A DNA stretch of 64,000 bases from an uncultured Blautia sp. (GCA_900551075.1 URVB01000009.1:44618-108617); one strand, 5' to 3'. Shown: positions 1-8,250, numbered from the stretch's first letter. A program made the numbers and translations. The notes: generated by a model not told the origin, from the letters alone.

Positions 1-194
1 TGGGAACAAAATTCCACTGCAATGATGTAGTGCTGGAGCTGACGCAGATTGGGAAAAAGTGCCACCATGGATGCGGGATATTCCAGAAGATGGGAGACTG
101 CATCATGCCGAGAGAGGGTGTTTTTACCAGGGTTCTGCATGGCGGTATGATTCATGAAGGCGATGAATTGACTGTGGAGGATACGGAAGTATGA
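1..194 (+). CDS. MOSC domain protein, C-terminal part
   Basis: The reading frame is open from position 3 and ends at TGA 192-194; its start lies outside the window. The 63 visible residues contain a Cys-His-His-Gly-Cys cluster (KKCHHGCGIF) followed by GDCIMPREGVF, GGMI and GDEL, which is typical of the small MOSC (MoaC/MogA-associated sulfurase C-terminal) proteins of Clostridia. These are linked to molybdenum cofactor or sulfur transfer. The stop overlaps the tatD start (ATGA), so the two genes are probably translationally coupled. The identification rests on motif recognition only. Confidence 0.75.
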   Translation, partial: GTKFHCNDVVLELTQIGKKCHHGCGIFQKMGDCIMPREGVFTRVLHGGMIHEGDELTVEDTEV

Positions 195-964
195 TTTTTG
201 AGACTCACGCGCATTATGATGATAAGGCTTTTGATTCAGACAGGGATGCGCTGCTGCTTTCTCTTCAGGAGCACGGTATCGGGACGGTTGTGAATGCCTG
301 TGCGTCTGCAGATGGTATGGAAGATACCATTGCGCTTATGGAAAAGTATTCATTTGTATACGGAGCGATTGGTGTTCATCCGGATGACGCAGGTCGGATG
401 ACGGAGGAAACCCTGGAAAAAATCCGGCATTTTTCCCGCCATGAAAAGGCTGTGGCAATCGGGGAGATCGGACTGGATTATTATTGGCATAAAGAAAAAG
501 AAGAACATCGCATTCAGCAGAAAATGTTCCGGGCGCAGATGGAGATTGCGCGGGAAGAAAAGCTGCCTTTTATGATACACAGCCGGGAGGCGGCAGAGGA
601 TACGCTCAAAGTTGTACGCGACTATGTAAAAGGAGGCATGTTCGGAGGCATCATTCACTGCTTTTCCTATGGAAAGGAAATTGCCCGGGAGTATCTGAAT
701 ATGGGGCTGTATTTGGGAATCGGCGGAATTGTTACGTTTAAAAATGCAAGAAAACTGAAGGAAGTGGTGGAATATACACCGTTATCGCAGATGGTTCTGG
801 AAACGGACAGTCCGTACCTGGCTCCGGAGCCAAATCGCGGTAAACGCAATTCCTCTTTGAACCTGCCGTATGTGGCAGAGGCGATCGCAGAATTGAAGGG
901 AGTTGCAGCAGAGGAGGTCATTGCTGTGACTGAGCAGAATGCCGTAAGATTGTTGGGCTTGTAA
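191..964 (+). CDS. tatD: TatD family metal-dependent hydrolase
   Basis: The 257-residue length is normal for TatD/YcfH-type DNases, which are cytoplasmic metal-dependent TIM-barrel phosphoesterases. The metal ligands are recognisable: HxH at residues 6-8 (THAHYDD), Glu92 in AIGEIGLDYYW, a histidine in FMIHSRE, another in GIIHCFSYG and the final aspartate in LETDSPYL. The ATG overlaps the upstream MOSC stop by 4 bp, and GGAGGATACGGAAGT serves as ribosome site. A rho-independent terminator follows directly. The physiological substrate cannot be read from sequence; family members act as 3'-5' nucleases or D-aminoacyl-tRNA-like hydrolases. Confidence 0.93.
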   Translation: MIFETHAHYDDKAFDSDRDALLLSLQEHGIGTVVNACASADGMEDTIALMEKYSFVYGAIGVHPDDAGRMTEETLEKIRHFSRHEKAVAIGEIGLDYYWHKEKEEHRIQQKMFRAQMEIAREEKLPFMIHSREAAEDTLKVVRDYVKGGMFGGIIHCFSYGKEIAREYLNMGLYLGIGGIVTFKNARKLKEVVEYTPLSQMVLETDSPYLAPEPNRGKRNSSLNLPYVAEAIAELKGVAAEEVIAVTEQNAVRLLGL

Positions 965-979
965 ATGATGATAAGAAAA

Positions 980-1022
980 GAATGCTGTCTCATCCATGTA
1001 AGATGAGATGGCATTCTTTTTT
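980..1022 (+). terminator. Rho-independent terminator of tatD
   Basis: A 15-bp stem with two adjacent G-T/T-G type changes (GAATGCTGTCTCATC pairing with GATGAGATGGCATTC) encloses a 7-nt loop and is followed by a T-run. It lies 15 bp after the tatD stop. The next gene is convergent, and the stem may also serve it. Confidence 0.85.
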
Positions 1023-1037
1023 AAGAAATCCGGGAGT

Positions 1038-2525
1038 TTAATAGTCTTCGTTGTAGGAATCTTCGGATTCATCGGAACTGTCATCTTCATCAGATCCATT
1101 TTCATAATCCTCCGATGAATTATAATCATTGGTATCCTCGGAGCCGGATGTACCGGATACCTGCTGTTCCTGGTACTCCCAGGAATGTATGGACCAGATA
1201 TCCTCCACGACATTGCCGGAGGTTTTGTCGATCATATTGCCTTCCCAGTCAAATTTAACATTCAGAAGCGTGGTATTTACAGAAGGTTCTACATTCATGG
1301 ACATAATTTCTTCGAACCTGGACTTCAGATTAGCCAGGGTGAATTCATCCCCAATCAGGTTGCGTACGCTGTGCTGAGAAGCCAGCTCTTCCGTATAATC
1401 CTCAAGCATATATGCACAGTAAACACCGTTGTCATGATTGTAATGCATGACGAGGGGCTTTACATTCGGGGTAAGAATACGTACAGTGGTTTCGCCTTTC
1501 AGGACGGATTTTTCAATGGTGAACTGCGCCATACCGCCGAGAAGCTCCGGCAGCTCCTGCTGGGTAGACACGAAATTACCGAGAGAATAGAAAATTACCA
1601 TTTCGTGGCCTTCATCATCGGACATTCTGCCGTACGGCTGCAGCACGTGCGGATGTCCTCCGATCACAACATCAACACCCTGCTGCATGAGAAAGGCTGC
1701 CCATTGCTTTTCGTATTCAGAAGGCATCGTTTCGTCTTCATTTCCCCAATGAGCGACAAAGATGACACAGTCACTGATTTCCTTTGCTTTTTGAATAGAG
1801 GAGACTACCTTGTCTTTGTCAAAAATATCGATCATGTATTCTCTGCCTTCCCCGGCACCGGAATTGTTGGTTCCATACGTGTAGTCCAGAAAGGCAATGG
1901 TGATGCCGTTGACGTCCATGGTTTTAATGCTTTCGGCATCCTCCTTTGTTTCATGAATGCCAATCACCGGAACATCCGGATAATTGGTGCGCCAGAATTC
2001 AAAGGTTTGTTCCATATAATCATAGCCATAGTCATCAATGTGGTTGGTTGCAGCTTCCACAACATCAAAGCCAGCTTTTATGATGGCATCTCCCACCTCC
2101 GTAGGGGTAGCGAAGGACGGATAAGTGCTGACTGCATCATGGCTGCTGGTGAGGACAGTTTCCTGGTCAATCAGTGCCACGTCAGCAGCCTGGATTTCAT
2201 CCAAAACATTCGCATAGACATGGTCGTAATTCCATACACCAGAATCTGTCTGTCCGGATTCATACAGCTTACTGTGATACAGGTTATCTCCAACTGCAAT
2301 GACGCTTGCTGTGGATACAACAGGGGTATTGGCCGCGTTTTCTGCTTCTATACGGGCTTTTTCTGCCGCCTTTGCAGCCTCCTGCGCAGGCTTGCGGATA
2401 AGTGCATAATCCATTTGATGAAAGAAAAATATCAGGGCAAGCAGGACGGCAACGGAGCATAGAAAACTGATTCTGGAATTGCTCTTTTCTTTATAATTCA
2501 ATGGTATATTTTTATTCTTTTTCAT
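1038..2525 (-). CDS. CapA family protein (poly-gamma-glutamate synthesis-like phosphoesterase fold)
   Basis: This 495-residue protein has a basic N-terminus followed by one hydrophobic segment (about residues 20-38), so it is probably anchored in the membrane with its domain outside. The body matches the CapA/metallophosphoesterase-like family: AVGDNLYH near the start, LIDQETVL, ATNHIDDYGYD, a VIFVAHWGNE segment and GGHPHVLQPY with FYSLGNFV. The last 40 residues are a low-complexity tail rich in Asp, Glu, Ser, Asn and Tyr, which is unusual and may bind cations or cell wall. Homologues act in poly-gamma-glutamate capsule formation, but many clostridial members stand alone like this one, so the role is open. 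Confidence 0.88.
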   Translation of the reverse strand: MKKNKNIPLNYKEKSNSRISFLCSVAVLLALIFFFHQMDYALIRKPAQEAAKAAEKARIEAENAANTPVVSTASVIAVGDNLYHSKLYESGQTDSGVWNYDHVYANVLDEIQAADVALIDQETVLTSSHDAVSTYPSFATPTEVGDAIIKAGFDVVEAATNHIDDYGYDYMEQTFEFWRTNYPDVPVIGIHETKEDAESIKTMDVNGITIAFLDYTYGTNNSGAGEGREYMIDIFDKDKVVSSIQKAKEISDCVIFVAHWGNEDETMPSEYEKQWAAFLMQQGVDVVIGGHPHVLQPYGRMSDDEGHEMVIFYSLGNFVSTQQELPELLGGMAQFTIEKSVLKGETTVRILTPNVKPLVMHYNHDNGVYCAYMLEDYTEELASQHSVRNLIGDEFTLANLKSRFEEIMSMNVEPSVNTTLLNVKFDWEGNMIDKTSGNVVEDIWSIHSWEYQEQQVSGTSGSEDTNDYNSSEDYENGSDEDDSSDESEDSYNEDY

Positions 2526-2656
2526 GACGTATCCCTTAGTTCTATAAGTATTTTCATTATATTTATCTATTATAGCAAATCCTGGGATTCAAAGGAAGAA
2601 TTTCTTTAAAAAAAGGAACATTCGGTTTATATTCCTGAAAACCTGACAAAAAAACT

Positions 2657-2685
2657 TTGTGCGCCAAATTAAACTGGTGTATAAT
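2657..2685 (+). promoter_or_regulatory. Sigma-A promoter of the marR gene
   Basis: TTGTGC (2657-2662) and TATAAT (2680-2685) are separated by 17 bp. A short leader follows, and AAGGAGG lies 8 bp before the ATG at 2727. Confidence 0.75.
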
Positions 2686-2726
2686 AAGAATGACAGAAAA
2701 AAGATTTTAGGATAAGGAGGGGCCGT

Positions 2727-3167
2727 ATGAACCATTATGAAGCAATCAATGATGTACTGGTAAATTTATTTAATGAGATTATGGATATAGAGGAAAAGGC
2801 ATTGATCACCTCCGAATATAAAGATATTTCCGTGAATGATATGCATATTTTGGAGGCGATCGGCATCCAGGAAAGCCGGAATATGTCTGCAGTGGCAAGG
2901 GCACTTTCTGTAACAGTGGGTACTTTGACGATTGCAATCAATAATCTTGTAAAAAAGGGCTATGTGGAGCGTGCAAGAAGTGAGGAGGACAGGAGAGTCG
3001 TTTTGATTTCCCTCTCTGCAAAGGGCAGGAAGGCGTATCGTCATCACCAGGAGTTTCATAATAAAATGGTTCTGGCAGTATTAAAAGACCTGAATGTTAA
3101 GGAAACGGAAGCATTGACCAATGCCCTTTTAAAATTACAGAGCTTTTTCCGAAATTATTGCAAGTGA
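2727..3167 (+). CDS. MarR family transcriptional regulator
   Basis: The 146-residue length and layout fit MarR: an N-terminal helix for dimerisation, a winged helix with recognition helix around residues 48-75 (MSAVARALSVTVGTLTIAIN), and the wing motif RARSEEDRRVVLISLSAKG at about 90-108. The sequence resembles FabT-like MarR proteins of Firmicutes, but no fab genes are nearby, so the target is unknown. It has its own promoter and the strong site GGAGGGGCCGT. It is convergent with the DUF885 gene, whose frame overlaps its last 70 bp on the other strand. Confidence 0.93.
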   Translation: MNHYEAINDVLVNLFNEIMDIEEKALITSEYKDISVNDMHILEAIGIQESRNMSAVARALSVTVGTLTIAINNLVKKGYVERARSEEDRRVVLISLSAKGRKAYRHHQEFHNKMVLAVLKDLNVKETEALTNALLKLQSFFRNYCK

Positions 3168-4983
3168 CAGGAGGTGCCGCCAGAAGCGACACCTCCTGTT
3201 TTTGCTGTATGGAGAAATCCTGTTTTATGTATTTTTCGAGAATGGGAAATGGGACCGGACCGATTTCCAGGATTTTCTGATGAAATGCTTTTAGATCAAA
3301 AGCTTCTCCCATTTTTTTCTGAAAGGCAATTTTTAAATCCAGGAAATTCAAATATCCCCAGTAATATTTCAGGTAATTGGCAGGAGCCTCCACAATGTAC
3401 TGAAAAATTTCTTTTATCACGGATTGCTCCTGTATACCGAAGGCCTGAAGAAATGCGGAGGCCTTTGACTGATCCCAGCCTCTGTAGTGTATGCCAATAT
3501 CCAGTAGAGAGTAGATACAGAGATTTACACTTCGGTTCAGCCAGGCAAGCTTCGTGACATCTGAAGCAGCTTCATCCTTTAAAAGATCAGCGGCATAGGT
3601 ATATGCGTAGGATTCCACATAGGTTGCCCAGCCTTCTACGTATCCGCTGGAAGTGATGAGATAGCGGATATGACTGGGCCCCTGATTGCCGAAGAACACA
3701 GTTTGGTACAAATGGCCGGGAAAGCCTTCGTGAGCCAGGGTCGTGAATAGGCCTAAATTGGAGGTGCGTCCGGACCGATTGATGTAGATGACGTTCGGAC
3801 TGCCTGTGTCCAGGGGCGGTGTCAGATAAAAGGCGGGACTGAGGTATTCTTCCATAGATTCGTGAACATAGCGGATTTCGTAGGGGACTTTTTTTAGCTC
3901 GGGGAAGTCTGCTGTCATTTTTTGCTGCAGGGTTTCCATGATATTGTCCGGCGTAATGTCCGGAAGGTCAGTTTTACCTGTAAGTTTGGTGAGAAGGGAA
4001 GGCTGTTCTCTGAGCATCAGGTTGATTTCCTTCATATCAGAGGTGAGCTGCCCTAAAAGGCGCTGTTCCATTTTTTTTACAGGCACATAGGTGCCGACCT
4101 GGCTTTGAAGAAGATATTGGTAATACTCACGGCCGCCTTTAAAATGTGCAAGTCCGCGGCTGCTCTTACCTGTTCCCCGCAGTGCCGAAAGCCCTTCCAT
4201 TAATTCCTGATAGGCCGGAATGACCTGGCCAAGCAGGATTTTTTTATGCTGTGCAATGAGTTTCTCCTGGTCCTCCCGGGAAAATTTACCATAATCAGCA
4301 ATCTTTTGTTCAAAGATTTCCAGCATATAATTGGAGTCGGGATCCTGGACAAAGGCACTGCACTGTTCCAGAATCCGGTCCAGGGTAGTATCGCTCATGA
4401 AAAGGCCGGCATCGGACTTTTTTTGTTCGAAGGTAAGGATACTCTGGAAATAGGGGCGGATGCCGGAAAGAAGTTTCAGGTAATCCGTGATATCCTGGTC
4501 CTCGTAAAATGCATATTCTGCCAGCAGGACGGGGAGCTGCGCCTGAATTCCCAGACTGGGGCTGAGCATTTCTTCCAATAAATAATTGTCGCCGAGAGAC
4601 TGCTGTGTGTGGAAGTATAGGAGCATCATGTCAAGAGTGAGCTGGTTATCCCGGGAAAGCTTGGAATAAGAGAAATTCTTCAGTTTATCCTCATATTTTT
4701 GACAGAGCTGATACGTTTCTTCCATATTCATGTCTACGGAACCAAGGCTGGGGGAGGGCCTTTGGATTCCCTGCTTTTCCGGAGCGGCGAGAGAGTAGTG
4801 AAGCGTAAGGGTGCTGCCGGAGACCTCCTTTTGGAAAATATCTTCGGCAAATGCTTTAAATTTTGCATTTTCCGAGAATACATGATTGCTGAGATAGCCA
4901 ATACTAATGCCAAGAAGGAGTGTCAGACATAAGAATGCGGCAATAAAAAGCGGTTTCCGTTTTTTGGAAAGTGATAGGGACAT
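3097..4983 (-). CDS. DUF885 family putative membrane-anchored metallopeptidase
   Basis: The protein has 628 residues. A single hydrophobic segment at about 12-33 serves as signal anchor, placing the domain outside. The DUF885 hallmark HEGFPGH lies at residues 418-424, with WATYVESYAY about 40 residues later; the spacing suggests a zinc-peptidase-like site. The family is poorly characterised and peptidase activity is inferred. Residues from about 596 on are read through the marR terminator stem and the antisense of the marR 3' end, giving a 33-residue tail that looks non-native, as if an original stop was lost. It is divergent from trxB. Confidence 0.87.
   Translation of the reverse strand: MSLSLSKKRKPLFIAAFLCLTLLLGISIGYLSNHVFSENAKFKAFAEDIFQKEVSGSTLTLHYSLAAPEKQGIQRPSPSLGSVDMNMEETYQLCQKYEDKLKNFSYSKLSRDNQLTLDMMLLYFHTQQSLGDNYLLEEMLSPSLGIQAQLPVLLAEYAFYEDQDITDYLKLLSGIRPYFQSILTFEQKKSDAGLFMSDTTLDRILEQCSAFVQDPDSNYMLEIFEQKIADYGKFSREDQEKLIAQHKKILLGQVIPAYQELMEGLSALRGTGKSSRGLAHFKGGREYYQYLLQSQVGTYVPVKKMEQRLLGQLTSDMKEINLMLREQPSLLTKLTGKTDLPDITPDNIMETLQQKMTADFPELKKVPYEIRYVHESMEEYLSPAFYLTPPLDTGSPNVIYINRSGRTSNLGLFTTLAHEGFPGHLYQTVFFGNQGPSHIRYLITSSGYVEGWATYVESYAYTYAADLLKDEAASDVTKLAWLNRSVNLCIYSLLDIGIHYRGWDQSKASAFLQAFGIQEQSVIKEIFQYIVEAPANYLKYYWGYLNFLDLKIAFQKKMGEAFDLKAFHQKILEIGPVPFPILEKYIKQDFSIQQKQEVSLLAAPPVTCNNFGKSSVILKGHWSMLPFP
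3168..3203 (+). terminator. Terminator of marR, lying inside the opposing DUF885 frame
   Basis: CAGGAGGTG (3168-3176) and CACCTCCTG (3190-3198) form a perfect 9-bp stem with a 13-nt loop, followed by TTTTT. It starts one base after the marR stop. The same DNA encodes residues of the DUF885 C-terminal tail on the minus strand. Confidence 0.85.
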
Positions 4984-5021
4984 AGGGTTCCTTTCGGGAT
5001 GTTGCGGTTTTTACTATTTTA

Positions 5022-5050
5022 TTGGAAAAGTAGGCATTGTATGCTATGCT
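5022..5050 (+). promoter_or_regulatory. Promoter of trxB
   Basis: TTGGAA (5022-5027) and TATGCT (5045-5050) are separated by 17 bp, about 38 bp before the trxB ATG in the region shared with the divergent DUF885 gene. Confidence 0.6.
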
Positions 5051-5087
5051 GGATTAAGAAGCGATAAGCAGGAAAGGGAGGATAAGC

Positions 5088-6005
5088 ATGTCAGAAATGT
5101 ATGATTTGATTATTTTGGGAGCAGGTCCGGCAGGAATCAGTGCTGCCATTTATGCTGCCCGCGCAAAATTGAATACACTGTGGCTGGAGAAGAAATTTGT
5201 AGCCGGAGGGCAGATCACAAATACTTATGAAGTGGATAATTATCCGGGAATGCCGGGAATGAACGGAATGGACTTGGGGGAGGCTATGGCAGCCCATGCA
5301 GAGCGGCTGGGAATTTCTCCCGTGCGTGAAAATGTTATTTCTGTGGAAAATGAAGGAGAAATAAAGGTTATTCGCACAAAGAAGAAGGAATATCGAACCA
5401 GGACAGTTATTTTGGCGTGCGGGGCTGTGCATCGTAAACTCGGAATTCCTGGAGAGGATGAATTGGGCGGAATGGGAGTTTCTTATTGTGCAACCTGTGA
5501 TGGGGCGTTTTTTAAGGAACAGACGGCTGTTGTAGTGGGCGGCGGGAATGTTGCGGCAGAGGATGCGGTCTTTCTGGCGCGCATCTGCAAAAAGGTCTAT
5601 GTTGTGCATAGAAGAGATGCTCTACGGGCGGATCAGATTCTGCAGGATCGTTTGTTTTCTTTCGGAAATGTGGAAATGCTATGGGATAGTGTGTCAGTTG
5701 CGATCGAAGGAAAGGAACAGGTGAAGGCATTGCGTATCCGCAATATAAAGTCCGGTGAAGAACGTGTGATTGACGCGGATGGTGTGTTTATTGCTGTAGG
5801 AATTGTTCCAAATACGGAGATTTTCAGGGATTTTGTGCAATTAGACGAAAATGGCTACATTATTGCCGGAGAGGAAGGGATTACCAATGTCCCGGGAGTG
5901 TTTGCAGCGGGGGATATTCGCACAAAATCACTGCGTCAGGTGGTGACAGCCGTGTCAGATGGCGCCAATGCGGTGGCTTCAGTTCAAAAATATTTACTGA
6001 AATAA
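5088..6005 (+). CDS. trxB: Thioredoxin-disulfide reductase
   Basis: At 305 residues this matches low-molecular-weight TrxB, the NADPH- and FAD-dependent enzyme that reduces thioredoxin in the cytoplasm. Visible features are the FAD-binding GAGPAG at 11-16, the redox pair Cys134-Ala-Thr-Cys137 (SYCATCDGAFF), the NADPH Rossmann motif GGGNVAAEDA at 151-160, HRRDALRA for the NADPH phosphate, and the C-terminal AAGDIRTKSLRQVVTA for FAD. GGGAGG lies 8 bp before the ATG. No thioredoxin gene is adjacent, so it probably works with a thioredoxin encoded elsewhere. Confidence 0.96.
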   Translation: MSEMYDLIILGAGPAGISAAIYAARAKLNTLWLEKKFVAGGQITNTYEVDNYPGMPGMNGMDLGEAMAAHAERLGISPVRENVISVENEGEIKVIRTKKKEYRTRTVILACGAVHRKLGIPGEDELGGMGVSYCATCDGAFFKEQTAVVVGGGNVAAEDAVFLARICKKVYVVHRRDALRADQILQDRLFSFGNVEMLWDSVSVAIEGKEQVKALRIRNIKSGEERVIDADGVFIAVGIVPNTEIFRDFVQLDENGYIIAGEEGITNVPGVFAAGDIRTKSLRQVVTAVSDGANAVASVQKYLLK

Positions 6006-6074
6006 AAAGGTCCAATTGTGTTTGTGTATGGTAAAAGTGCTGTATTTCCGTGACCTTGCACCATGCTTCAAAAT

Positions 6075-6103
6075 TTGACAAATAAGTATTCCTGTGATAC
6101 TAT
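6075..6103 (+). promoter_or_regulatory. Promoter of the NlpC/P60 gene
   Basis: A consensus TTGACA (6075-6080) is followed after 17 bp by TACTAT (6098-6103), about 70 bp ahead of the start codon. Confidence 0.7.
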
Positions 6104-6176
6104 ACGCAATCATGTAATAACGTGTAACAAAAACGTAATAATTATGGAATAATCTATTTAAGGAGCGTATAGAATC

Positions 6177-6860
6177 ATGAAAAAGCGAGTTACTGCAATC
6201 TTATTGGGGATTTGTATTTGTTCTATGGGAACAGCCGTTGTTTCAGCAGCGGAATTTACCGGCGATGCACAGGAGGATGTGTTTTCAGACGGGATTTCCG
6301 AGGGAAGCTTAAGTGCCATGGCGAACAATCTGGTAGAGCGTACAGAGGAAGAAGCGCAGAGGTATATGGAGGAGAAGGAGGCTGCCGAAGAGAAAAGAAA
6401 AGAAGAGGAAGCCAGAAAAAAGGCGGAGGAGGAACGCCGTAAGGCAAGGGAAGCAAAACGGAAAGCGGAGGAAGCAAAGCGTAAAGCAGAAGAAGAGCGT
6501 AAGGCAAAACGTCAGGAGGTTGTGGATTTCGCTCTGCAGTTTGAAGGAAATCCGTATGTGTATGGCGGTACCAGCCTGACAAACGGTGCAGACTGTTCCG
6601 GATTTGTCATGTCTGTATTTAAAGAATTTGGATATGAGCTTCCGAGAGTGGCGGCTGCCCAGTGCGAGGCATCTGCCAAAAAGGATGTCAAAGACATTGA
6701 GCCGGGTGATTTGGTATTCTATGGAGATTATGGTATTGATCATGTGGCTTTGTACATTGGGGATGGGAAGATCATTCATGCCAGCACTTCAGCAACAGGG
6801 ATTAAAATTTCGGATTTTGCATATCGTGCGCCGGCTGCTGTCGGTACATATCTGAAATAA
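6177..6860 (+). CDS. Secreted NlpC/P60 cell-wall hydrolase
   Basis: The 227-residue precursor has a signal peptide (about 1-24, ending VVSA-AE). Residues 55-112 are a highly charged Lys/Arg/Glu/Ala helix made of near-repeats of KRKAEEA and probably form a coiled coil. The catalytic NlpC/P60 domain follows, with Cys140 in ADCSGF, His189 in IDHVALYIG and His201 in IIHAS. Such enzymes cleave peptide stems of peptidoglycan, usually the D-Glu to diamino-acid bond. There is no SH3 or LysM targeting domain, so the charged helix may mediate localisation. The domain order resembles exported division or separation hydrolases. Confidence 0.92.
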   Translation: MKKRVTAILLGICICSMGTAVVSAAEFTGDAQEDVFSDGISEGSLSAMANNLVERTEEEAQRYMEEKEAAEEKRKEEEARKKAEEERRKAREAKRKAEEAKRKAEEERKAKRQEVVDFALQFEGNPYVYGGTSLTNGADCSGFVMSVFKEFGYELPRVAAAQCEASAKKDVKDIEPGDLVFYGDYGIDHVALYIGDGKIIHASTSATGIKISDFAYRAPAAVGTYLK

Positions 6861-6980
6861 GGGAGAAAAAGCGGATTTTTAGCATATTGCACAAAGTATG
6901 TCGAAACGTGTTGAGCGTGTGAATTGTGAGACAAGATTTTTTCCACATTTGGGAGGTGTGGAAAACCCTTTAAAATAGAG

Positions 6981-7010
6981 TTATACACAAAGTTATCCAC
7001 ATTATCCACA
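6981..7010 (+). repeat. Three close DnaA-box matches (TTATNCACA)
   Basis: TTATACACA (6981-6989), TTATCCACA (6993-7001) and TTATCCACA (7002-7010) all fit the DnaA consensus in the same orientation. Two weaker inverted copies lie at 6939 and 6957, and a partial inverted copy at about 7019. An AT-rich stretch follows. dnaA and dnaN are not in the window, so this could be an origin segment, a DnaA-titrating site or a DnaA-regulated promoter. Confidence 0.55.
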
Positions 7011-7142
7011 TTAAAAACATGTGGAAGAAGAGATTTACATAAGAATTTTTAAAACAAATGTTTTGGTTAAAAATCATAAATCTTTAAAAAATGACAAAAA
7101 AACAATAAATTCCCTTGACATTTTTAAATTGCAAATATAGTT

Positions 7143-7292
7143 AAATATTTTGTGATAAAAAGAAAACTTGAGTATATTTCAAGAAAATGTCTGAAAATTA
7201 AGAACGATGATATGACAGCAGTGCAGACCGGATATCCGGCTGCATGTATAAGAAGCAAGCCTGCGGAGTACCTGCGGGCTTATTCTTTTATT
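7143..7292 (+). ncRNA. Candidate structured leader or small RNA upstream of trmB
   Basis: A promoter-like TTGACA at 7115-7120 with TAGTTA 17 bp on is followed by about 150 nt that contain a perfect hairpin (GCAG-A-CCGGATATCCGG-CTGC, 7223-7243) and a GC-rich stem (7258-7280) with a T-rich tail. The order of promoter, hairpin and terminator suggests a short independent transcript or an attenuated leader. No known RNA family was recognised. Confidence 0.3.
7258..7292 (+). terminator. Terminator-like hairpin before trmB
   Basis: AGCCTGCGG and CCTGCGGGCT form a 9-bp stem including two G-T pairs around a 5-nt loop, followed by TATTCTTTTATTTT. It lies 60 bp before the trmB start and so would end upstream transcription or attenuate trmB. 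Confidence 0.6.
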
Positions 7293-7352
7293 TTGCTTGC
7301 CCGGTAGCGGGAAACCATGTATAGTGTAGATATTGGAAGAATGGAGGATGTT

Positions 7353-8006
7353 ATGAGATTAAGAAATATACCTGGTGCAAAAGATGAAATATTGGACAGT
7401 CCTTACGTCATTCAGGAGCCGGAGGCACGAAAGGGAATTTGGGCGGGCGTATTTTTGAAGAAGCAGCCGCTTCATATAGAAGTGGGAATGGGAAAAGGAC
7501 GTTTTCTTATGGATATGGCAAGGCTGCATCCGGAAATTAATTATGTTGGGATTGAAATGTATGATAGTGTACTTCTGCGGGCGCTGCAGAAGAGAGAAGA
7601 GTCAGAGGCAGGAGGAGCAGTGTTTCCCAATCTTTTTTTTATGAGAATGGACGCGAGGAACCTTCCCGAAGTGTTTGCAAAGGGTGAGGTGGACAGAATT
7701 TATTTGAATTTCTCAGATCCCTGGCCAAAGGCGCGTCATGCAAAGCGCAGATTGACATCCGGGGAATTTTTGGCACGATATGACAAAATTCTCGCAAAAG
7801 GCGGGACTGTGGAATTTAAGACAGATAACAAAGAGCTGTTTGAATTTTCCCTGGAAGAGGGGAAGGAGGCAGACTGGAGGCTGCTTGCCCATACCTTCGA
7901 CCTGCACCGTGATCAGGAAATGATGCGGGGAAATGTTATGACAGAATATGAGGAAAAATTTTCTTCTATGGGAAATCCGATTTATAAGATGGTAATTGCC
8001 AGATAA
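7353..8006 (+). CDS. trmB: tRNA (guanine-N7-)-methyltransferase
   Basis: With the ATG at 7353, preceded by GGAGG at 5 bp, the product is 217 residues and begins MRLRNIPGA, as expected for TrmB; an in-frame ATG 36 bp upstream lacks a good ribosome site. The SAM-binding loop IEVGMGKGRF, the acidic VGIEMYDS and the family signature NFSDPWPKARHAKRRL are clear, as is TDNKELFEFS near the C-terminus. The enzyme methylates G46 of tRNA to m7G in the cytoplasm using SAM. Confidence 0.96.
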   Translation: MRLRNIPGAKDEILDSPYVIQEPEARKGIWAGVFLKKQPLHIEVGMGKGRFLMDMARLHPEINYVGIEMYDSVLLRALQKREESEAGGAVFPNLFFMRMDARNLPEVFAKGEVDRIYLNFSDPWPKARHAKRRLTSGEFLARYDKILAKGGTVEFKTDNKELFEFSLEEGKEADWRLLAHTFDLHRDQEMMRGNVMTEYEEKFSSMGNPIYKMVIAR

Positions 8007-8073
8007 AGGGCTGCTGCATATATTAATGATAAGAACAGAAGGAATGCAGGAAACTGCATTCCAAAGGGCAGTT

Positions 8074-8232
8074 ATGAAGCGAAATAACCGTATGCAGAGT
8101 AAGCTTGTACAGTTTAGCTATGACCATAAAAAATTGAATTATCAAATGAAAAAATTAAAAAAATCTGTTGGCGAATTAAGTAAATTACTGGATAATATGA
8201 ATCCAAAGGAAAAAAAAGAGGAAGAAAAATAA
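8074..8232 (+). CDS. Small lysine-rich hypothetical protein
   Basis: A 52-residue product follows from ATG 8074, which has AAAGGG 5 bp upstream. The same frame extends back to 7996 across the trmB stop, but without a ribosome site. The protein is strongly basic then acidic (KKLNYQMKKLKKS, ending NPKEKKEEEK) and predicted helical. I do not recognise a family. It may be transcribed together with trmB. Confidence 0.45.
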   Translation: MKRNNRMQSKLVQFSYDHKKLNYQMKKLKKSVGELSKLLDNMNPKEKKEEEK

Positions 8233-8250
8233 AAAAATATAAAATTATTC

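Larger units (their letters stand above)
6861..7352. other. Non-coding AT-rich gap with DnaA-box cluster and leader-like hairpins
   Basis: No convincing gene lies in these 490 bp. From left to right they hold an inverted pair TTTTCCACA/TGTGGAAAA (6939-6947, 6957-6965), three DnaA-box matches (6981-7010), about 100 bp of very AT-rich DNA, a TTGACA-containing promoter-like site (7115-7143), and two hairpins (7223-7243 and 7258-7280) just upstream of trmB. Confidence 0.7.

Noticed and set aside
1185..2462. Long plus-strand frame opposite the CapA-like gene
   Set aside because: It is the shadow of a well-supported minus-strand gene, has no ribosome site and no recognisable domain.
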